64,000 nucleotides of DNA. It comes from Inquilinus ginsengisoli_A. Lineage in GTDB: Bacteria > Pseudomonadota > Alphaproteobacteria > DSM-16000 > Inquilinaceae. Under the pieces are notes generated by a model, which did no database searches, was not told where the DNA came from, and saw only the letters and a program-made list of their open reading frames with translations. The translations under genes were made by a program, and so were the position numbers. Shown here piece by piece: positions 15,095-24,225 of the stretch; positions within the stretch are counted from its first letter, which is position 1, and each line of letters starts with the position of its first letter. The DNA lies in NCBI RefSeq assembly GCF_031453975.1, contig NZ_JAVDPW010000012.1:124001-188000 (forward strand), in the 5' to 3' direction.

Positions 15095-17310
15095 GCCGCG
15101 GAGCTGGAGGTGGCGGCGTCGCCGTCCGGCTTGTCCAGGCTGCGGGTCAGCACCATCCGGTGCGGGAACGGCAGGTCGATGCCGAGCTCGTCGAAGCGCC
15201 GCTTCATCCGGCGGTTGAACTCCCGCATCACCCCCCATTGCTTGATCGGTGGCGTCTTGATCCGCGCCTTGATGGTCACGGTGCTCTCGCCGAACTTGTC
15301 GAGGCCGATGACCTCGATCGGCGCCAGGATGTTCGGCGCCCATTCCGGGTCGAGCTGCAGCTCGCGGCCGAGGTCGCGCAGCACCTCGATGACGTTGTCG
15401 ACATCCTGGTCGTAGCCGATGCCGATGTTGAACACGGCGAAGGAGAAATCCTTGGTCATGTTGATGATCGAGGTCACCGAGCTGAACGGGATGGTGTGCA
15501 CCGCCCCGGTCTCGTCGCGCAGCCGGATGGTGCGGATGGTGATGGTCTCGACCGACCCGCTGTCGCTGCCGAGCTGGACCACGTCGCCGATCGCCAGCGT
15601 GTCCTCGAACAGGATGAAGACGCCGGTGATGACATCCTTGACCAGGGTCTGGGCGCCGAAGCCGATGGCCAGGCCCACCACCCCGGCGCCGGCCAAGAGC
15701 GGCGCGATGTTCAGCCCGACCTCGGACAGGATCATCAGCACCGCGACCGTGATCAGCAGGATGAGGAAGGCGTTGCGCAGCAGCGGCAGCAGGGTGCGCA
15801 CCCGGGCGCTGCGCTGCACCAGCCGGCCTGTGGAATCGTGCCGGTTGAGATGGAATTCGATCAGCTGGCTGACCACCTCCCACGCCACCAGCGAGGCCAC
15901 CAGCATGAACAGGATCGCCCCGCCGCTCTGCAGCACGGCACGGCCGGTCTCGGTCTCCATCCAGGCGATGCCGCCGAGCTGCCAGACCTCGAGCAGCACC
16001 AGGATGGTGGCGATGGTGACGATGATCTTCAGCGCGTTGTCCAGCACCGGCAGGTAGCGGTTGGCGCGCTGTTCCAGCCCGGGGTAGCGGCCCTTCAGCT
16101 CCGGCCCGATCGAGAAGGCGCGGTGGATCAGCCGCGGCCCGTAGAGCGACACCAGCCGCGCCAGCACCAGGGCCAGCACGGTCAGGACGGTGGCGCGGAG
16201 GATGAAGGCGAAGCCGCCATTGATGCCGAGCGCCCAGATCACGAAGGTGGCGCCGACATAGGCGATGGCGACGAGGTGCCAGACATCGGCGAAGCGCCGC
16301 CGGGCGGTGCCGACGGCCCGGGTCACCGCCGCATCGTCCCCTGCCGCGCCGTGGCGGCGGCCGCGCAGCCAGTCGGCCACCGGGTGCCGGTTCTGCAGGA
16401 TCAGCACCACCAGCATGGCCACGATCACCAGCCCGACCAGGTAGGTCAGCGCGGTCAGCCCGCCATAGGGCAGTTCCAGCACCGAGGCGGTGACCACCGT
16501 GAGGTAGCCGAACACGGTCAGCCGGATCAGCCGCTTCGACCAGATGTAGAGGTAGCCCGCGGTCTCGTCGCCGATGTGCAGCAGCCGCAGCCGTGGGTGC
16601 TCCGGCGTCAGCACGATGCGGATCAGCATCAGCGCTACGCCGCTGATCAGCGCGGCATAGACCAGCGCGGTGACCACGATGGTGACGAATTGCGGCGGCG
16701 CCAGCACGCTGGTCACGCCATAGGCGGCGAAGACGAAGGCGAGCAGCGGCAGGAAGTCGAGCACCGCCTGGCCCAGGATCAGTGGCAGCTTGCCCCACAG
16801 CGTGGCAGGGGGGTGGCGGTCGAGCGCCCGCCGCGCGCCGCGCAGCAGCCGCACCACCAGCAGGCCGGCGGCGAGGCCGGCGACGAAGACGCCGAGCACG
16901 TTGAGGAAGATCGCGATCCAGCGCGCCCGGGCGTCCGGATCGCCCAGCTGGTCGCGGGCCCAGACCAGCAGCTGGGGCGACTGCGCCAGGGTGCTGCCGA
17001 TGACGGCGACCCCGCCGGTGACGTCGCGCATCTTGTCCGACACCGCGACCAGGGCCTGGCTGCCCACCGCCTCCAGCGTGGTCTGCTTGTCCGCCGGCGG
17101 CTCCTGCGCCTGCAGCATCAGCTGCAGCCGGGCGATCAGCTCGGCCCGCGCCTTGTCGTCCTGCAGCGTGCCGATCAGCGCCCTGACCCGCTCCGGGTCG
17201 GCCTCCGCCGGCTTGGCCGCCGGCGCCGGGGCGGCGGGGACCTGGGCGGCGGCGAGGCCCGGGGCCAGCAGGATGAAAGCGAGGCAGAGGAGATGGAGAA
17301 GACGGGTCAT
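15076..17310 (-). CDS. large mechanosensitive ion channel, MscS family
   Basis: Inner-membrane channel of 744 residues that opens under membrane tension to release solutes during hypo-osmotic shock. An N-terminal signal peptide (MTRLLHLLCLAFILLAPGLAAAQ) leads a periplasmic Ala/Pro-rich segment, then about ten hydrophobic helices. The MscS pore and beta domain (about 530-735) contain GLAIGFGAQTLVKDVITGVF and VVQLGSDSGSVETITIRTIR, which are diagnostic. The length fits the large MscK/YbdG-like group rather than minimal MscS (about 290). ATG 17310 is the signal-peptide methionine; an earlier ATG nine codons upstream is possible. The 3' end overlaps the small membrane protein gene by 19 bp. Confidence 0.9.
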   Translation of the reverse strand: MTRLLHLLCLAFILLAPGLAAAQVPAAPAPAAKPAEADPERVRALIGTLQDDKARAELIARLQLMLQAQEPPADKQTTLEAVGSQALVAVSDKMRDVTGGVAVIGSTLAQSPQLLVWARDQLGDPDARARWIAIFLNVLGVFVAGLAAGLLVVRLLRGARRALDRHPPATLWGKLPLILGQAVLDFLPLLAFVFAAYGVTSVLAPPQFVTIVVTALVYAALISGVALMLIRIVLTPEHPRLRLLHIGDETAGYLYIWSKRLIRLTVFGYLTVVTASVLELPYGGLTALTYLVGLVIVAMLVVLILQNRHPVADWLRGRRHGAAGDDAAVTRAVGTARRRFADVWHLVAIAYVGATFVIWALGINGGFAFILRATVLTVLALVLARLVSLYGPRLIHRAFSIGPELKGRYPGLEQRANRYLPVLDNALKIIVTIATILVLLEVWQLGGIAWMETETGRAVLQSGGAILFMLVASLVAWEVVSQLIEFHLNRHDSTGRLVQRSARVRTLLPLLRNAFLILLITVAVLMILSEVGLNIAPLLAGAGVVGLAIGFGAQTLVKDVITGVFILFEDTLAIGDVVQLGSDSGSVETITIRTIRLRDETGAVHTIPFSSVTSIINMTKDFSFAVFNIGIGYDQDVDNVIEVLRDLGRELQLDPEWAPNILAPIEVIGLDKFGESTVTIKARIKTPPIKQWGVMREFNRRMKRRFDELGIDLPFPHRMVLTRSLDKPDGDAATSSSAAQGASS

Positions 17311-17522
17311 CGGCTCGGACGGGTTGCGGGTGGGCAAGGCGTTTCCGGGCGGGGCACCGCCGGGCGGCGGGATGCGGATGCCGATCTTAACCGAGGGACC
17401 ATGCGATCGTTCCCCTCTCCGGCCCCTGGATCGGCCGGCCCGAAGATGCCATCTGTGGGGCGACGCTATCTGTTTGAGCAGGCCGCGGCCACAGTCTCGT
17501 GGGCCGGCCGGGGAGCATGGCC

Positions 17523-18185
17523 ATGGCGGAAGACGGTGATCTCGGCTCGGTCCGGCCGAAGCTGGTGGAGAGCAAGCAGCGCTGGGCGCGCGAGGGCCGG
17601 CTGCTGACCGGTGTCACCGCAGACCCCGACCGGGTACGGCTGCCGCCCGGCCAGCGCGAAGTCAAGACTTGGCCGGTGCTCGACCTCGGGGTGCAGCCGG
17701 AGATCCCGCTCGACAAGTGGCGGCTGACCATCGACGGGCTGGTCGACACCCCGACGGTGTGGCGCTGGGATGACATCCTGGCCCAGCCGGCGTTCGAGGA
17801 CGTCTCGGACATGCATTGCGTCACCGCGTGGTCGCGCTTTGACAACCGCTGGCGCGGCGTCTCGGCCCTGCACCTGCTGTCGGCGGTGCAGCCCAAGGCG
17901 GAGGCGAACCATGTCATCTTCCACAGCTACGACACCTACACCACCAATGTCGCGCTCGACGCCTTCGCCGATGACGACGTGCTGCTGGCGACCCATCATG
18001 ACGGCCAGCCGATCACAGTCGAGCATGGCGGCCCGCTGCGGGTGATCCTGCCGAAATGGTATCTGTGGAAGAGCGCGAAATGGGTGAAGCGGATCGAGTT
18101 CGTGGCCGCCGACCGCCCCGGCTTCTGGGAGGAGCGCGGCTACCACAACGAAGCCGACCCCTGGCAGGAACAGCGCTACGGGTGA
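17523..18185 (+). CDS. sulfite oxidase-fold molybdopterin oxidoreductase
   Basis: Protein of 220 residues with the oxidoreductase molybdopterin-binding fold of YedY/MsrP and sulfite oxidase. The molybdenum-ligand cysteine is C99 in SDMHCVTAWSRFDN, and the fold is marked by WRLTIDGLVDTP, WRGVSALHLL and LRVILPKWYLWKSAKWVKRIEF. No signal peptide is seen, unlike exported MsrP, so it may be cytoplasmic. ATG 17523 is chosen because GGGGAG lies 8 bp upstream; an ATG two codons earlier is too close. It is divergent from the MscS gene and has no MsrQ-like partner here. Substrate not known. Confidence 0.82.
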   Translation: MAEDGDLGSVRPKLVESKQRWAREGRLLTGVTADPDRVRLPPGQREVKTWPVLDLGVQPEIPLDKWRLTIDGLVDTPTVWRWDDILAQPAFEDVSDMHCVTAWSRFDNRWRGVSALHLLSAVQPKAEANHVIFHSYDTYTTNVALDAFADDDVLLATHHDGQPITVEHGGPLRVILPKWYLWKSAKWVKRIEFVAADRPGFWEERGYHNEADPWQEQRYG

Positions 18186-18239
18186 GGGCTACCGGGAACG
18201 GATCGGAGACTGGTTCAGCGCTCTCGCGTTCCTTCGGAC

Positions 18240-18276
18240 GTCATCCCCCGCTTCCGCGTCGCTTTCGCGGAGATGA
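18240..18276. repeat. degenerate dispersed palindrome (GTCATCCCC...GATGAC type)
   Basis: GTCATCCCCCGCTTCCGCGT and GCTTTCGCGGAGATGAC form an imperfect hairpin. It is a decayed relative of the repeat at 11489-11563 and lies between the convergent ends of the molybdopterin protein gene and the LysR gene. The remaining 90 bp up to 18366 show nothing else. Confidence 0.5.
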
Positions 18277-18366
18277 CGAAGGGGATGGGTGCGGGCAGGG
18301 CGGCCGTCATCGCCGCTGTTTCACCGTCCATCGTGCCACCCTCCGTTGCGAATCGCGCCGGCCCGG

Positions 18367-19278
18367 TCAGGGCCGGCCGGCGGCCAGGGTGTCGGCGCGG
18401 ATGAAATCGATGAAGGCGCGCAGCGCGGCCGGCATCTGGCGCTGGCGCGGATAGTACAGAAAGAAGCCCGGGAAGGGCGGCGACCAGTCCTCCAGCAGCG
18501 GCAGCAGCCGGCCATCCGCCAGCTCCGCCGTGACCATGCCTTCGAACACGAAGCCCAGGCCGGCGCCGTCCAGCACCGTCCGGATCAGCAGCCGCTGGTC
18601 GTTGTTGACGATCAGCGGTCCGTTCGGGCTGACCGTCAGCTCCCGGCCGTCCTTCTCGAACTCCCACGCATAGACCACGCCGCTCGGGAAGCGGTAGCCG
18701 AGGCAGGCATGCTCGGTCAGGTCGCGCGGCGTCTGCGGCCGCGGCCGCCGCGCGAGATAGGCGGGGGCGGCGATCACGATCATCCGCTGTTCGCCGCCGA
18801 AGCGCACCGCGACCATGTCGCGCTCCAGCTGCTCGCCCAGGCGCACGCCGGCATCGAATCCGCCGGCGACGATGTCGATCAGGGCGCTGGTGACCGCGAT
18901 TTCCAGCCGGATCTCCGGATAGGCCTCCAGGAACCGCGCCACCATCGGCGCCAGGATCAGCTCCGCCGCCGGGATCGATGTGGTGATTCGCAGCGACCCG
19001 GCCGGCTGGCGGCGGAACTGGTCGATCTCCCCGACGGCGCCCTCGATGTCGCGGAAGGCGGGCTCCAGCCGGGCCAGCAGCCGGTCGCCGGCCTCGGTCG
19101 GCGTGACGCTGCGGGTGGTGCGGTTCAAGAGCCGCACCCCCAGCCGCTCCTCCAGCCCGCGGATCGCGTGGCTGACGGCGGAGGCGGACAGGGCCAGCTC
19201 GATCGCTGCGCGGCGGAAGCTGCGGTGCCGCGCCACCGCCGCGAACGCAGCCAGATCGGGAAGGTCGGGACGCAGCAT
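18367..19278 (-). CDS. LysR family transcriptional regulator
   Basis: DNA-binding regulator of 303 residues. The N-terminal helix-turn-helix (LAAFAAVARHRSFRRAA to SASAVSHAIRGLEERLGVRL) is followed by NRTTRSVTPTEAG. The effector-binding domain spans about 90-295 and resembles the CrgA/DsdC-type PBP2 group often linked to aldo/keto reductases and oxidoreductases. It is divergent from an aldo/keto reductase gene across 126 bp, so it probably controls that gene and itself. TGAAT-TCC-ATTCA at 19282-19294, directly upstream of its own start, is a possible binding site. The ligand is unknown. Confidence 0.9.
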   Translation of the reverse strand: MLRPDLPDLAAFAAVARHRSFRRAAIELALSASAVSHAIRGLEERLGVRLLNRTTRSVTPTEAGDRLLARLEPAFRDIEGAVGEIDQFRRQPAGSLRITTSIPAAELILAPMVARFLEAYPEIRLEIAVTSALIDIVAGGFDAGVRLGEQLERDMVAVRFGGEQRMIVIAAPAYLARRPRPQTPRDLTEHACLGYRFPSGVVYAWEFEKDGRELTVSPNGPLIVNNDQRLLIRTVLDGAGLGFVFEGMVTAELADGRLLPLLEDWSPPFPGFFLYYPRQRQMPAALRAFIDFIRADTLAAGRP

Positions 19279-19404
19279 TGCTGAATTCCATTCATCAGCT
19301 CATGCCCATATCTACGGGTTATCGCATGATCGCCCAACCCCCATTCTCCTGGCGTGCCGCAGCGGTCGACGCGACCGGCGGCCTCGAAATCCAGGAGAAG
19401 AACC

Positions 19405-20394
19405 ATGGACAGACGCTCTCTCGGCCAGGACGGCACCACCGTCTCCGCCATCGGCCTCGGCTGCATGGGCATGTCCGAATTCTACGGCCCCCGCGACGAC
19501 GCCCAGTCGCTCGACACCCTCGCCGCGGCGCTGGAGCACGGCATCGATTTCCTCGACACCGCCGACTTGTACGGGTCGGGGCACAATGAGGAGCTGATCG
19601 GCCGCTTCCTCAAGGGCCGCCGCGGCCAGGTGGTGCTGGCCACCAAATTCGGCATCGTGCGCGAGCCTGGCGTCGCCGGGCGGCGGATCGACAACTCGCC
19701 GGCCTATATCCGGGCCGCGGTCGAGGCCTCGCTGCAGCGCCTGGGCACCGATGTCATCGACCTCTACTACATGCATCGCCGCAACATCGACGTGCCGGTC
19801 GAGGAGTCGGTCGGCGCCATGGCCGAGCTGGTGAAGGCGGGCAAGGTGCGGCAGATCGGCCTGTCCGAGGTGTCGGCCGAGACGCTGCGCCGGGCTCATG
19901 CGGTGCACCCGATCGCGGCGGTGCAGAGCGAATATTCGTTGTGGACCCGCGACCAGGAACGCAGCGGGGTGCTGGCGGCCTGCCGCGAACTGGGCACCAC
20001 CCTCGTCGCCTATTCGCCGCTCGGCCGCGCCTTCCTCACCGGCGCGGTGACCGACACCTCGTCGCTGGCGGCGGATGATTTCCGCCGCGTCAATCCGCGC
20101 TTCGCCGAAGACGCGATGGCGCAGAACCGGCGCCTGGCCGAGGCCTTCGGCGACTTCGCCGCCGATCTCGGGGCCAGGCCGGCCCAGGTGGCGCTGGCCT
20201 GGCTGCTGTCGAAGCACGACCACGTCGTGCCGATCCCGGGCACCAAGCGCCGCAGCTACCTCGCCGAGAACGCGGCCGCCGCCTCGCTCCGGCTGACGGC
20301 GGAGCAGGTGGCGGCGCTGGACGCCCTGTTCGCGCCGGAGGCCGTCGCCGGCACCCGCTACAACGAGGCGGGGATGAAGGACGTGGGACTGTAA
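19405..20394 (+). CDS. aldo/keto reductase
   Basis: NADPH-dependent carbonyl reductase of 329 residues, similar to YajO/PLR-like AKRs. The full tetrad is present: D51 and Y56 in LDTADLYGSG, K81 in LATKFG, H124 in YYMHRRN. The conserved start SAIGLGCMGMSEFYG and the cofactor end PIPGTKRRSYLAENAAAAS are seen. ATG 19405 is preceded by CCAGGAGAAGAACC. Its likely controller is the divergent LysR gene. Substrate unknown; such enzymes often detoxify aldehydes or quinones. A phosphatase gene starts 47 bp downstream on the same strand. Confidence 0.9.
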   Translation: MDRRSLGQDGTTVSAIGLGCMGMSEFYGPRDDAQSLDTLAAALEHGIDFLDTADLYGSGHNEELIGRFLKGRRGQVVLATKFGIVREPGVAGRRIDNSPAYIRAAVEASLQRLGTDVIDLYYMHRRNIDVPVEESVGAMAELVKAGKVRQIGLSEVSAETLRRAHAVHPIAAVQSEYSLWTRDQERSGVLAACRELGTTLVAYSPLGRAFLTGAVTDTSSLAADDFRRVNPRFAEDAMAQNRRLAEAFGDFAADLGARPAQVALAWLLSKHDHVVPIPGTKRRSYLAENAAAASLRLTAEQVAALDALFAPEAVAGTRYNEAGMKDVGL

Positions 20395-20441
20395 CCATTG
20401 ATGCCTTGCCGCCTGGGGCCGGTCCCGACTATCCAGGCGGC

Positions 20442-20906
20442 ATGCGCATCCTGTTCGTCTGCACCGGCAACATCTGCCGCTCGCCGACCGCCGAGGCGGT
20501 GATGCGGGCCAGGCTGGCCGCCGCCGGGTTGGACCATGAGGTCGACGGCGCCGGCCTGCAGGGCTTCCATGCCGGCGAGCCGCCGCATCCCCCGGCGATC
20601 CGGGCGGCGGCGTCGCGCGGCTACGACCTGCGCCCGCTGCGCGCCCGCAAGCTGGAGCGGGCGGATTTCCGCCGTTTCGACCTGCTGCTGGCGATGGATC
20701 ACGGCCATCTCGCCCGGATGCGCCGCCTGTCCGCCGCCGGCAGCGGCCGGGTCGGCCTGTTCCTGGATTTCGCGCCGGGGCTGGAGGGCCAGGACGTGCC
20801 CGACCCCTATTACGGCGACAGCGCCGGCTTCGAGCATGTGCTGGACCTGATCGAGGCCGGCTGCGACGGCCTGCTCACCGCGCTGCGCGACGGGCGGCTG
20901 GGCTAA
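20442..20906 (+). CDS. low-molecular-weight protein tyrosine phosphatase
   Basis: Cytoplasmic phosphatase of 154 residues. The P-loop CTGNICRS is at 7-14 with nucleophile C7 and R13, and the general acid is D121 in the DP motif of DVPDPYYG. These are all the key catalytic residues of LMW-PTPs, and length is normal. ATG 20442 opens MRILFVCTGN exactly at the conserved N-terminus. It follows the aldo/keto reductase by 47 bp. The stop overlaps the stop of the sugar permease on the opposite strand by 4 bp. The Wzb-type exopolysaccharide role is possible but no kinase partner is adjacent. Confidence 0.92.
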   Translation: MRILFVCTGNICRSPTAEAVMRARLAAAGLDHEVDGAGLQGFHAGEPPHPPAIRAAASRGYDLRPLRARKLERADFRRFDLLLAMDHGHLARMRRLSAAGSGRVGLFLDFAPGLEGQDVPDPYYGDSAGFEHVLDLIEAGCDGLLTALRDGRLG

Positions 20907-21766
20907 CCCTTGATCGCCCCCGCCGTCAGCCCGGCGACGATCTTGCGCTGGAACACCAGCACCAGGACGATCAGCGGCAGGGTCACCACCACCGAGGCCG
21001 CCATGATCGGGCCGAACGGGTATTCGTAGCGGCTGCCGCCGGAGATGGTGGCGATCGCCACCGGCACCGTGCGGTTCTCGTCCGACAGGATGAAGGTCAG
21101 GGCGAACAGGAACTCGTTCCAGGCCTGGATGAAGGCCAGCAGGCCGGTCGAGGCCAGGGCCGGGCCCATCAGCGGCAGCAGCACGCTGACCAGCACCCGC
21201 CAGTGCGAGGCGCCGTCGATCAGCGCCGCCTCCTCCAGCTCGCGCGGGATGTCCTGGATGAAGCCGGTCAGCACCCAGACGGTGAAGGGCAGGGTGAAGA
21301 TCAGATAGGCGAAGGTCAGCGACCCCACCCGGTTGTACAGGCCGAACCAGCGCACCAGCTCGAACATCCCCGACAGCACCACGATCTGCGGGAAGATCGA
21401 GATCATCAGGATCACCAGCAGCACCGTCCGCCGCAGCGGGAAGTCCAGCCGCCCGAGCGCATAGGCGGCGCCGAGAGCGAGCAGCAGCGAGATCGCGGTG
21501 GTCGATCCGGCGACGATCAGCGAGTTGACGATCGACCCCAGGAACACCGGGTCGTGCAGCAGCGCCTTGTAGTAGATCAGGTCGAAGGCCGGCAGCAGCG
21601 TCGCCTCGAACAGCGATGCCCCGGTCTTCAGCGAGGACACGATCGCCCAGTAGTAGGGGAACAAGGTGTAGATCAGCACCAGCACCACGGCGACGCCGAG
21701 GCCGATGCTCTTCAGCAGCCGGCGGCGGCGGTAGCGGGCCAGGATGGAGGCGGCCGCGACGGTCAT
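20903..21766 (-). CDS. sugar ABC transporter permease, MalG type (second cluster)
   Basis: Membrane subunit of 287 residues of a second CUT1 carbohydrate importer. Helix 1 is IGLGVAVVLVLIYTLFPYYWAI, the EAA loop is ELEEAALIDGASHWRVLVSVL, and the end GLTAGAIKG is typical of MalG proteins. The start MTVAAASILAR at 21766 overlaps the stop of the upstream permease by 4 bp (ATGA), so the two are translationally coupled. Last gene of the importer operon. This subunit is intact, whereas its partner is frameshifted. Confidence 0.9.
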   Translation of the reverse strand: MTVAAASILARYRRRRLLKSIGLGVAVVLVLIYTLFPYYWAIVSSLKTGASLFEATLLPAFDLIYYKALLHDPVFLGSIVNSLIVAGSTTAISLLLALGAAYALGRLDFPLRRTVLLVILMISIFPQIVVLSGMFELVRWFGLYNRVGSLTFAYLIFTLPFTVWVLTGFIQDIPRELEEAALIDGASHWRVLVSVLLPLMGPALASTGLLAFIQAWNEFLFALTFILSDENRTVPVAIATISGGSRYEYPFGPIMAASVVVTLPLIVLVLVFQRKIVAGLTAGAIKG

Positions 21767-22655
21767 CGCATGCTCGTCCGGTCCAGCCGGATCGCGCCGA
21801 TGATGACGATGGCGATCAGGGCGATCAGCAGGAACACCCAGGTCGAGGCGGCGGAGCCGTAACCGAGCTCCTGGAAGCTGACCAGCTGGTTGCGGGCGTA
21901 GATCGAGATGGTCATGGTCGGGTCGCCGTTGCCGCCGAGGACGTAGCTGAGGTCGAACATGCGCAGCGCGTCGAGGGTGCGGAACAGCACCGCGACGCCC
22001 AGCGGCACCCGCAGCATCGGCAGGGTGATCGAGGTCAGGCGCTTCCACGCCGAGATGCCGTCGACCCGCGCCGCCTCGTGGATCTCGGCCGGAATCAGCT
22101 GCAGTCCGGCCAGGATCAGCAGCACCATGAACGGCGTGGTGATCCAGACGTCGACGAAGATGACGACGCCCAGCGCCAGCGCCGGGTCGGCGGTCCAGGC
22201 CACGCCCTTGTCGATCAAATGCAGGTCGATCAGCAGCCGGTTGATGATGCCGAACTGGTCGTGCAGCAGCCATTCCCAGATCTTGGCCGAAACCACCACC
22301 GGGATCGACCACGGCACCAGGATGGCGGCGCGCAGCACCCCGCGGCCGGGGATCGCCTGGTTCAGCAGCAGGGCGATGGCGAGGCCCAGCACCGTCTCCA
22401 GCGCCACCGAGGCGATGGTGAAGACCAGGGTGTTCTCGACCGCCCGCCACCATTGCGGGTCCTGGGCGACGTCGATGAAGTTGTCGAGCCAGACGAAGCC
22501 GTAATTGGCGGGGTCGTCGAGTGTGGCGTCGGTGGTGGAGAAGAACAGGGTGCGCGCAGCAGCGGCCACAGCGCCACCAGCGCCAGCGCCGCCAGGGTCG
22601 GCGCCAGGAACAGCCACGCGGCCCGTCGGTGCGATCGGGCGATGCGGCCGGTCAT
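21763..22655 (-). pseudogene. sugar ABC transporter permease, MalF type, frameshifted near 22555
   Basis: Partner permease of the second importer. The natural start is MTGRIARSHRRAAWLFLAPT at 22655, whose frame encodes helix 1 and then derails after ALWPLLR. The remaining protein, from TLFFSTTDATLDD through VDGISAWKRLTSITLPMLRV (EAA loop) to the stop at 21763, is in another frame. The switch falls in the GCGCGC run at 22551-22557 and is explained by two extra bases or one missing base. If real, the importer lacks a working MalF; a sequencing or assembly error in a GC repeat is equally likely. An internal GTG at 22617 would not restore helix 1. Confidence 0.8.
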
Positions 22656-22674
22656 GGGGTGGGCCCCATGATTG

Positions 22675-22844
22675 AGTCCCCCCTCCCCCTGCGGGAGGGG
22701 GGTAGGGGGAGGGGGGTCGCGCCGCAAGGGCCGCCGGTCCCGGCCATAGCGTCGCCGTTTCCCCAAGGCTTGGGATGCATGGATGCGGAGCCCTGCCTCG
22801 GCAACCCCCTCCCCCTAGCCCCCTCCCGCAAGGGGAGGGGGGAC
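22675..22844. repeat. GC-rich inverted repeat element, copy B
   Basis: The left arm starts AGTCCCCCCTCCCCCTGCGG at 22675 and the right arm, the reverse complement, ends GGGGGGAC at 22844; the spacer is about 88 bp. Flanks are ATTGAGTCCC on the left and GGGGACAAGGAAGGGAG on the right, the same two end types as copy A at 4281-4437. Like copy A, it separates a sugar-binding-protein gene from the first permease gene of its operon. The rest of the 22656-22895 gap holds no gene. Confidence 0.85.
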
Positions 22845-22895
22845 AAGGAAGGGAGCGGTTGGGCGAGCAGCACCGGCGCTATCCCTGGCGAGCCA

Positions 22896-24158
22896 TCACC
22901 ACTTCGCCCGCTTCTTCAGCTGCTCCAGCTGCTGGGCCAGCTCGGCCACGGCGGCTTCGGGCTTCTCGTCGCCGGTCAGCACCGCATGCACCGACTTCGA
23001 GAAGGCTTGCGACACCCGGTTGTAGCTGGCGCCGGTGGCGGAGGAGGGGCGGGCGATGCTGTCGGCGAAGGCGGCCTGGGTGTCCTTCAGGAAGGGCAGC
23101 TTGGCCAGCACCTCGGGGTCGTCGTACAGCGCCGCCACCGTCGGGTTGTAGGCGCCCTGGATCGCCCGGCGCTTCTGGTCGGCGGCGCCGGTCATGTAGC
23201 GGATCAGGCTGACCGCCGCCTCCTTGTTCTCGGAATATTTCGACACGCCGAGATAGGCCGGACCCAGGCAGCCGCTCGACTTCTCCCCCGCCGCGCCGAC
23301 CGGCAGCGCCGCCACCCCGACCTTGCCGACCAGGGCGCCGCCCGCGGCCTGCGAGGTGCCCCAGACATAGGGCCAGTTGCGCAGGAACACGGCCTTGCCG
23401 CTCTCGAACACGGCGCGGGAGCTTTCCTCGTCATAGCCCAGCACGCCCTGCGGGCTGATGGTGTCGATCCAGCCATGGGCCAGGGCCAGCGCCGCGGCCG
23501 CCTTGGGGTTGTCGATGGTGACCGCGCCCTTGTCGTCGATCACGGTGCCGCCGCCGGCGCTGGCCACCCATTCGATGGCGTCGCAGGTCAGCCCCTCATA
23601 GGATTTGCCCTGCCAGACGAAGCCCCACATGTCGGCATCGCCGGCCTTGCGCTCGCCATCCTGCACCGCCTTGGCCGTCTCGGTCAGCTCGGCCCAGGTC
23701 TTGGGCGCCGTCTTGCCATACTTCTCCAGCAGGTCCTTGCGGTAGAACATCAGCCCGGTGTCCATGTACCAGGGCAGTGCCAGCAGGTGGCCGTCGATGG
23801 TCGCGGCGTCGATCGTGGTCGGGAAATGCGCGGCCACCTCCTCCTTCGGCACCAGGGTGCCGAGGTCGAGCAGGTGGTTCTTCAGCATGCCCATCCAGAT
23901 CACGTCGATCACCAGCACGTCGACATCGGTCGACTGCGCCGCCAGCATCTGCTGGTACAGCGGCACCGCGTCGTCCCAGGACGCCGGCATCTTGTTGATC
24001 GAGACGGCGTTGCCGGACTGCTTCGCCCAGGCTTCGGCGGCGCTGCTGCACAGATCGTAGTCGGTGGCGCCGCAGAACAGCTTCACCGTCGCGGCCTGGG
24101 CGCCGGTCGCGGCGAAGCCGGCCAGCATGGCGGCCAGGGATAGGGTTGCAATCTTCAC
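22896..24158 (-). CDS. sugar ABC transporter substrate-binding protein (second cluster)
   Basis: Periplasmic family 1 solute-binding protein of 420 residues. The signal peptide is MKIATLSLAAMLAGFAATGAQA (about 22 residues), and the mature protein starts ATVKLFCGATDYD. Features of disaccharide/trehalose-maltose binders include VDVLVIDVIWMGMLKNHLLDL, LPWYMDTGLMFYRKDLL and the LGPAYLGVSKYSENKEAA ligand region. Start ATG 24158. It is 67 bp downstream of the PfkB kinase gene on the same strand, so the order of transcription is probably GH4, PfkB, binding protein, permeases. The substrate is not evident from sequence. Confidence 0.9.
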   Translation of the reverse strand: MKIATLSLAAMLAGFAATGAQAATVKLFCGATDYDLCSSAAEAWAKQSGNAVSINKMPASWDDAVPLYQQMLAAQSTDVDVLVIDVIWMGMLKNHLLDLGTLVPKEEVAAHFPTTIDAATIDGHLLALPWYMDTGLMFYRKDLLEKYGKTAPKTWAELTETAKAVQDGERKAGDADMWGFVWQGKSYEGLTCDAIEWVASAGGGTVIDDKGAVTIDNPKAAAALALAHGWIDTISPQGVLGYDEESSRAVFESGKAVFLRNWPYVWGTSQAAGGALVGKVGVAALPVGAAGEKSSGCLGPAYLGVSKYSENKEAAVSLIRYMTGAADQKRRAIQGAYNPTVAALYDDPEVLAKLPFLKDTQAAFADSIARPSSATGASYNRVSQAFSKSVHAVLTGDEKPEAAVAELAQQLEQLKKRAKW

Positions 24159-24225
24159 GGGTCCCTCCGTTCAAGCCCCTGTTTGCGTTCTCTTCCGTCG
24201 GTCCGGGCGGGTTGGTCCCGCCGCG

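Noticed and set aside
14809..17607. A plus-strand open frame of more than 900 codons opposite the MscS-type gene
   Set aside because: The mirror of a clear membrane-channel gene; the translation is HQDR-rich and featureless. The only supported plus-strand gene here is the 50-residue one at 14942.
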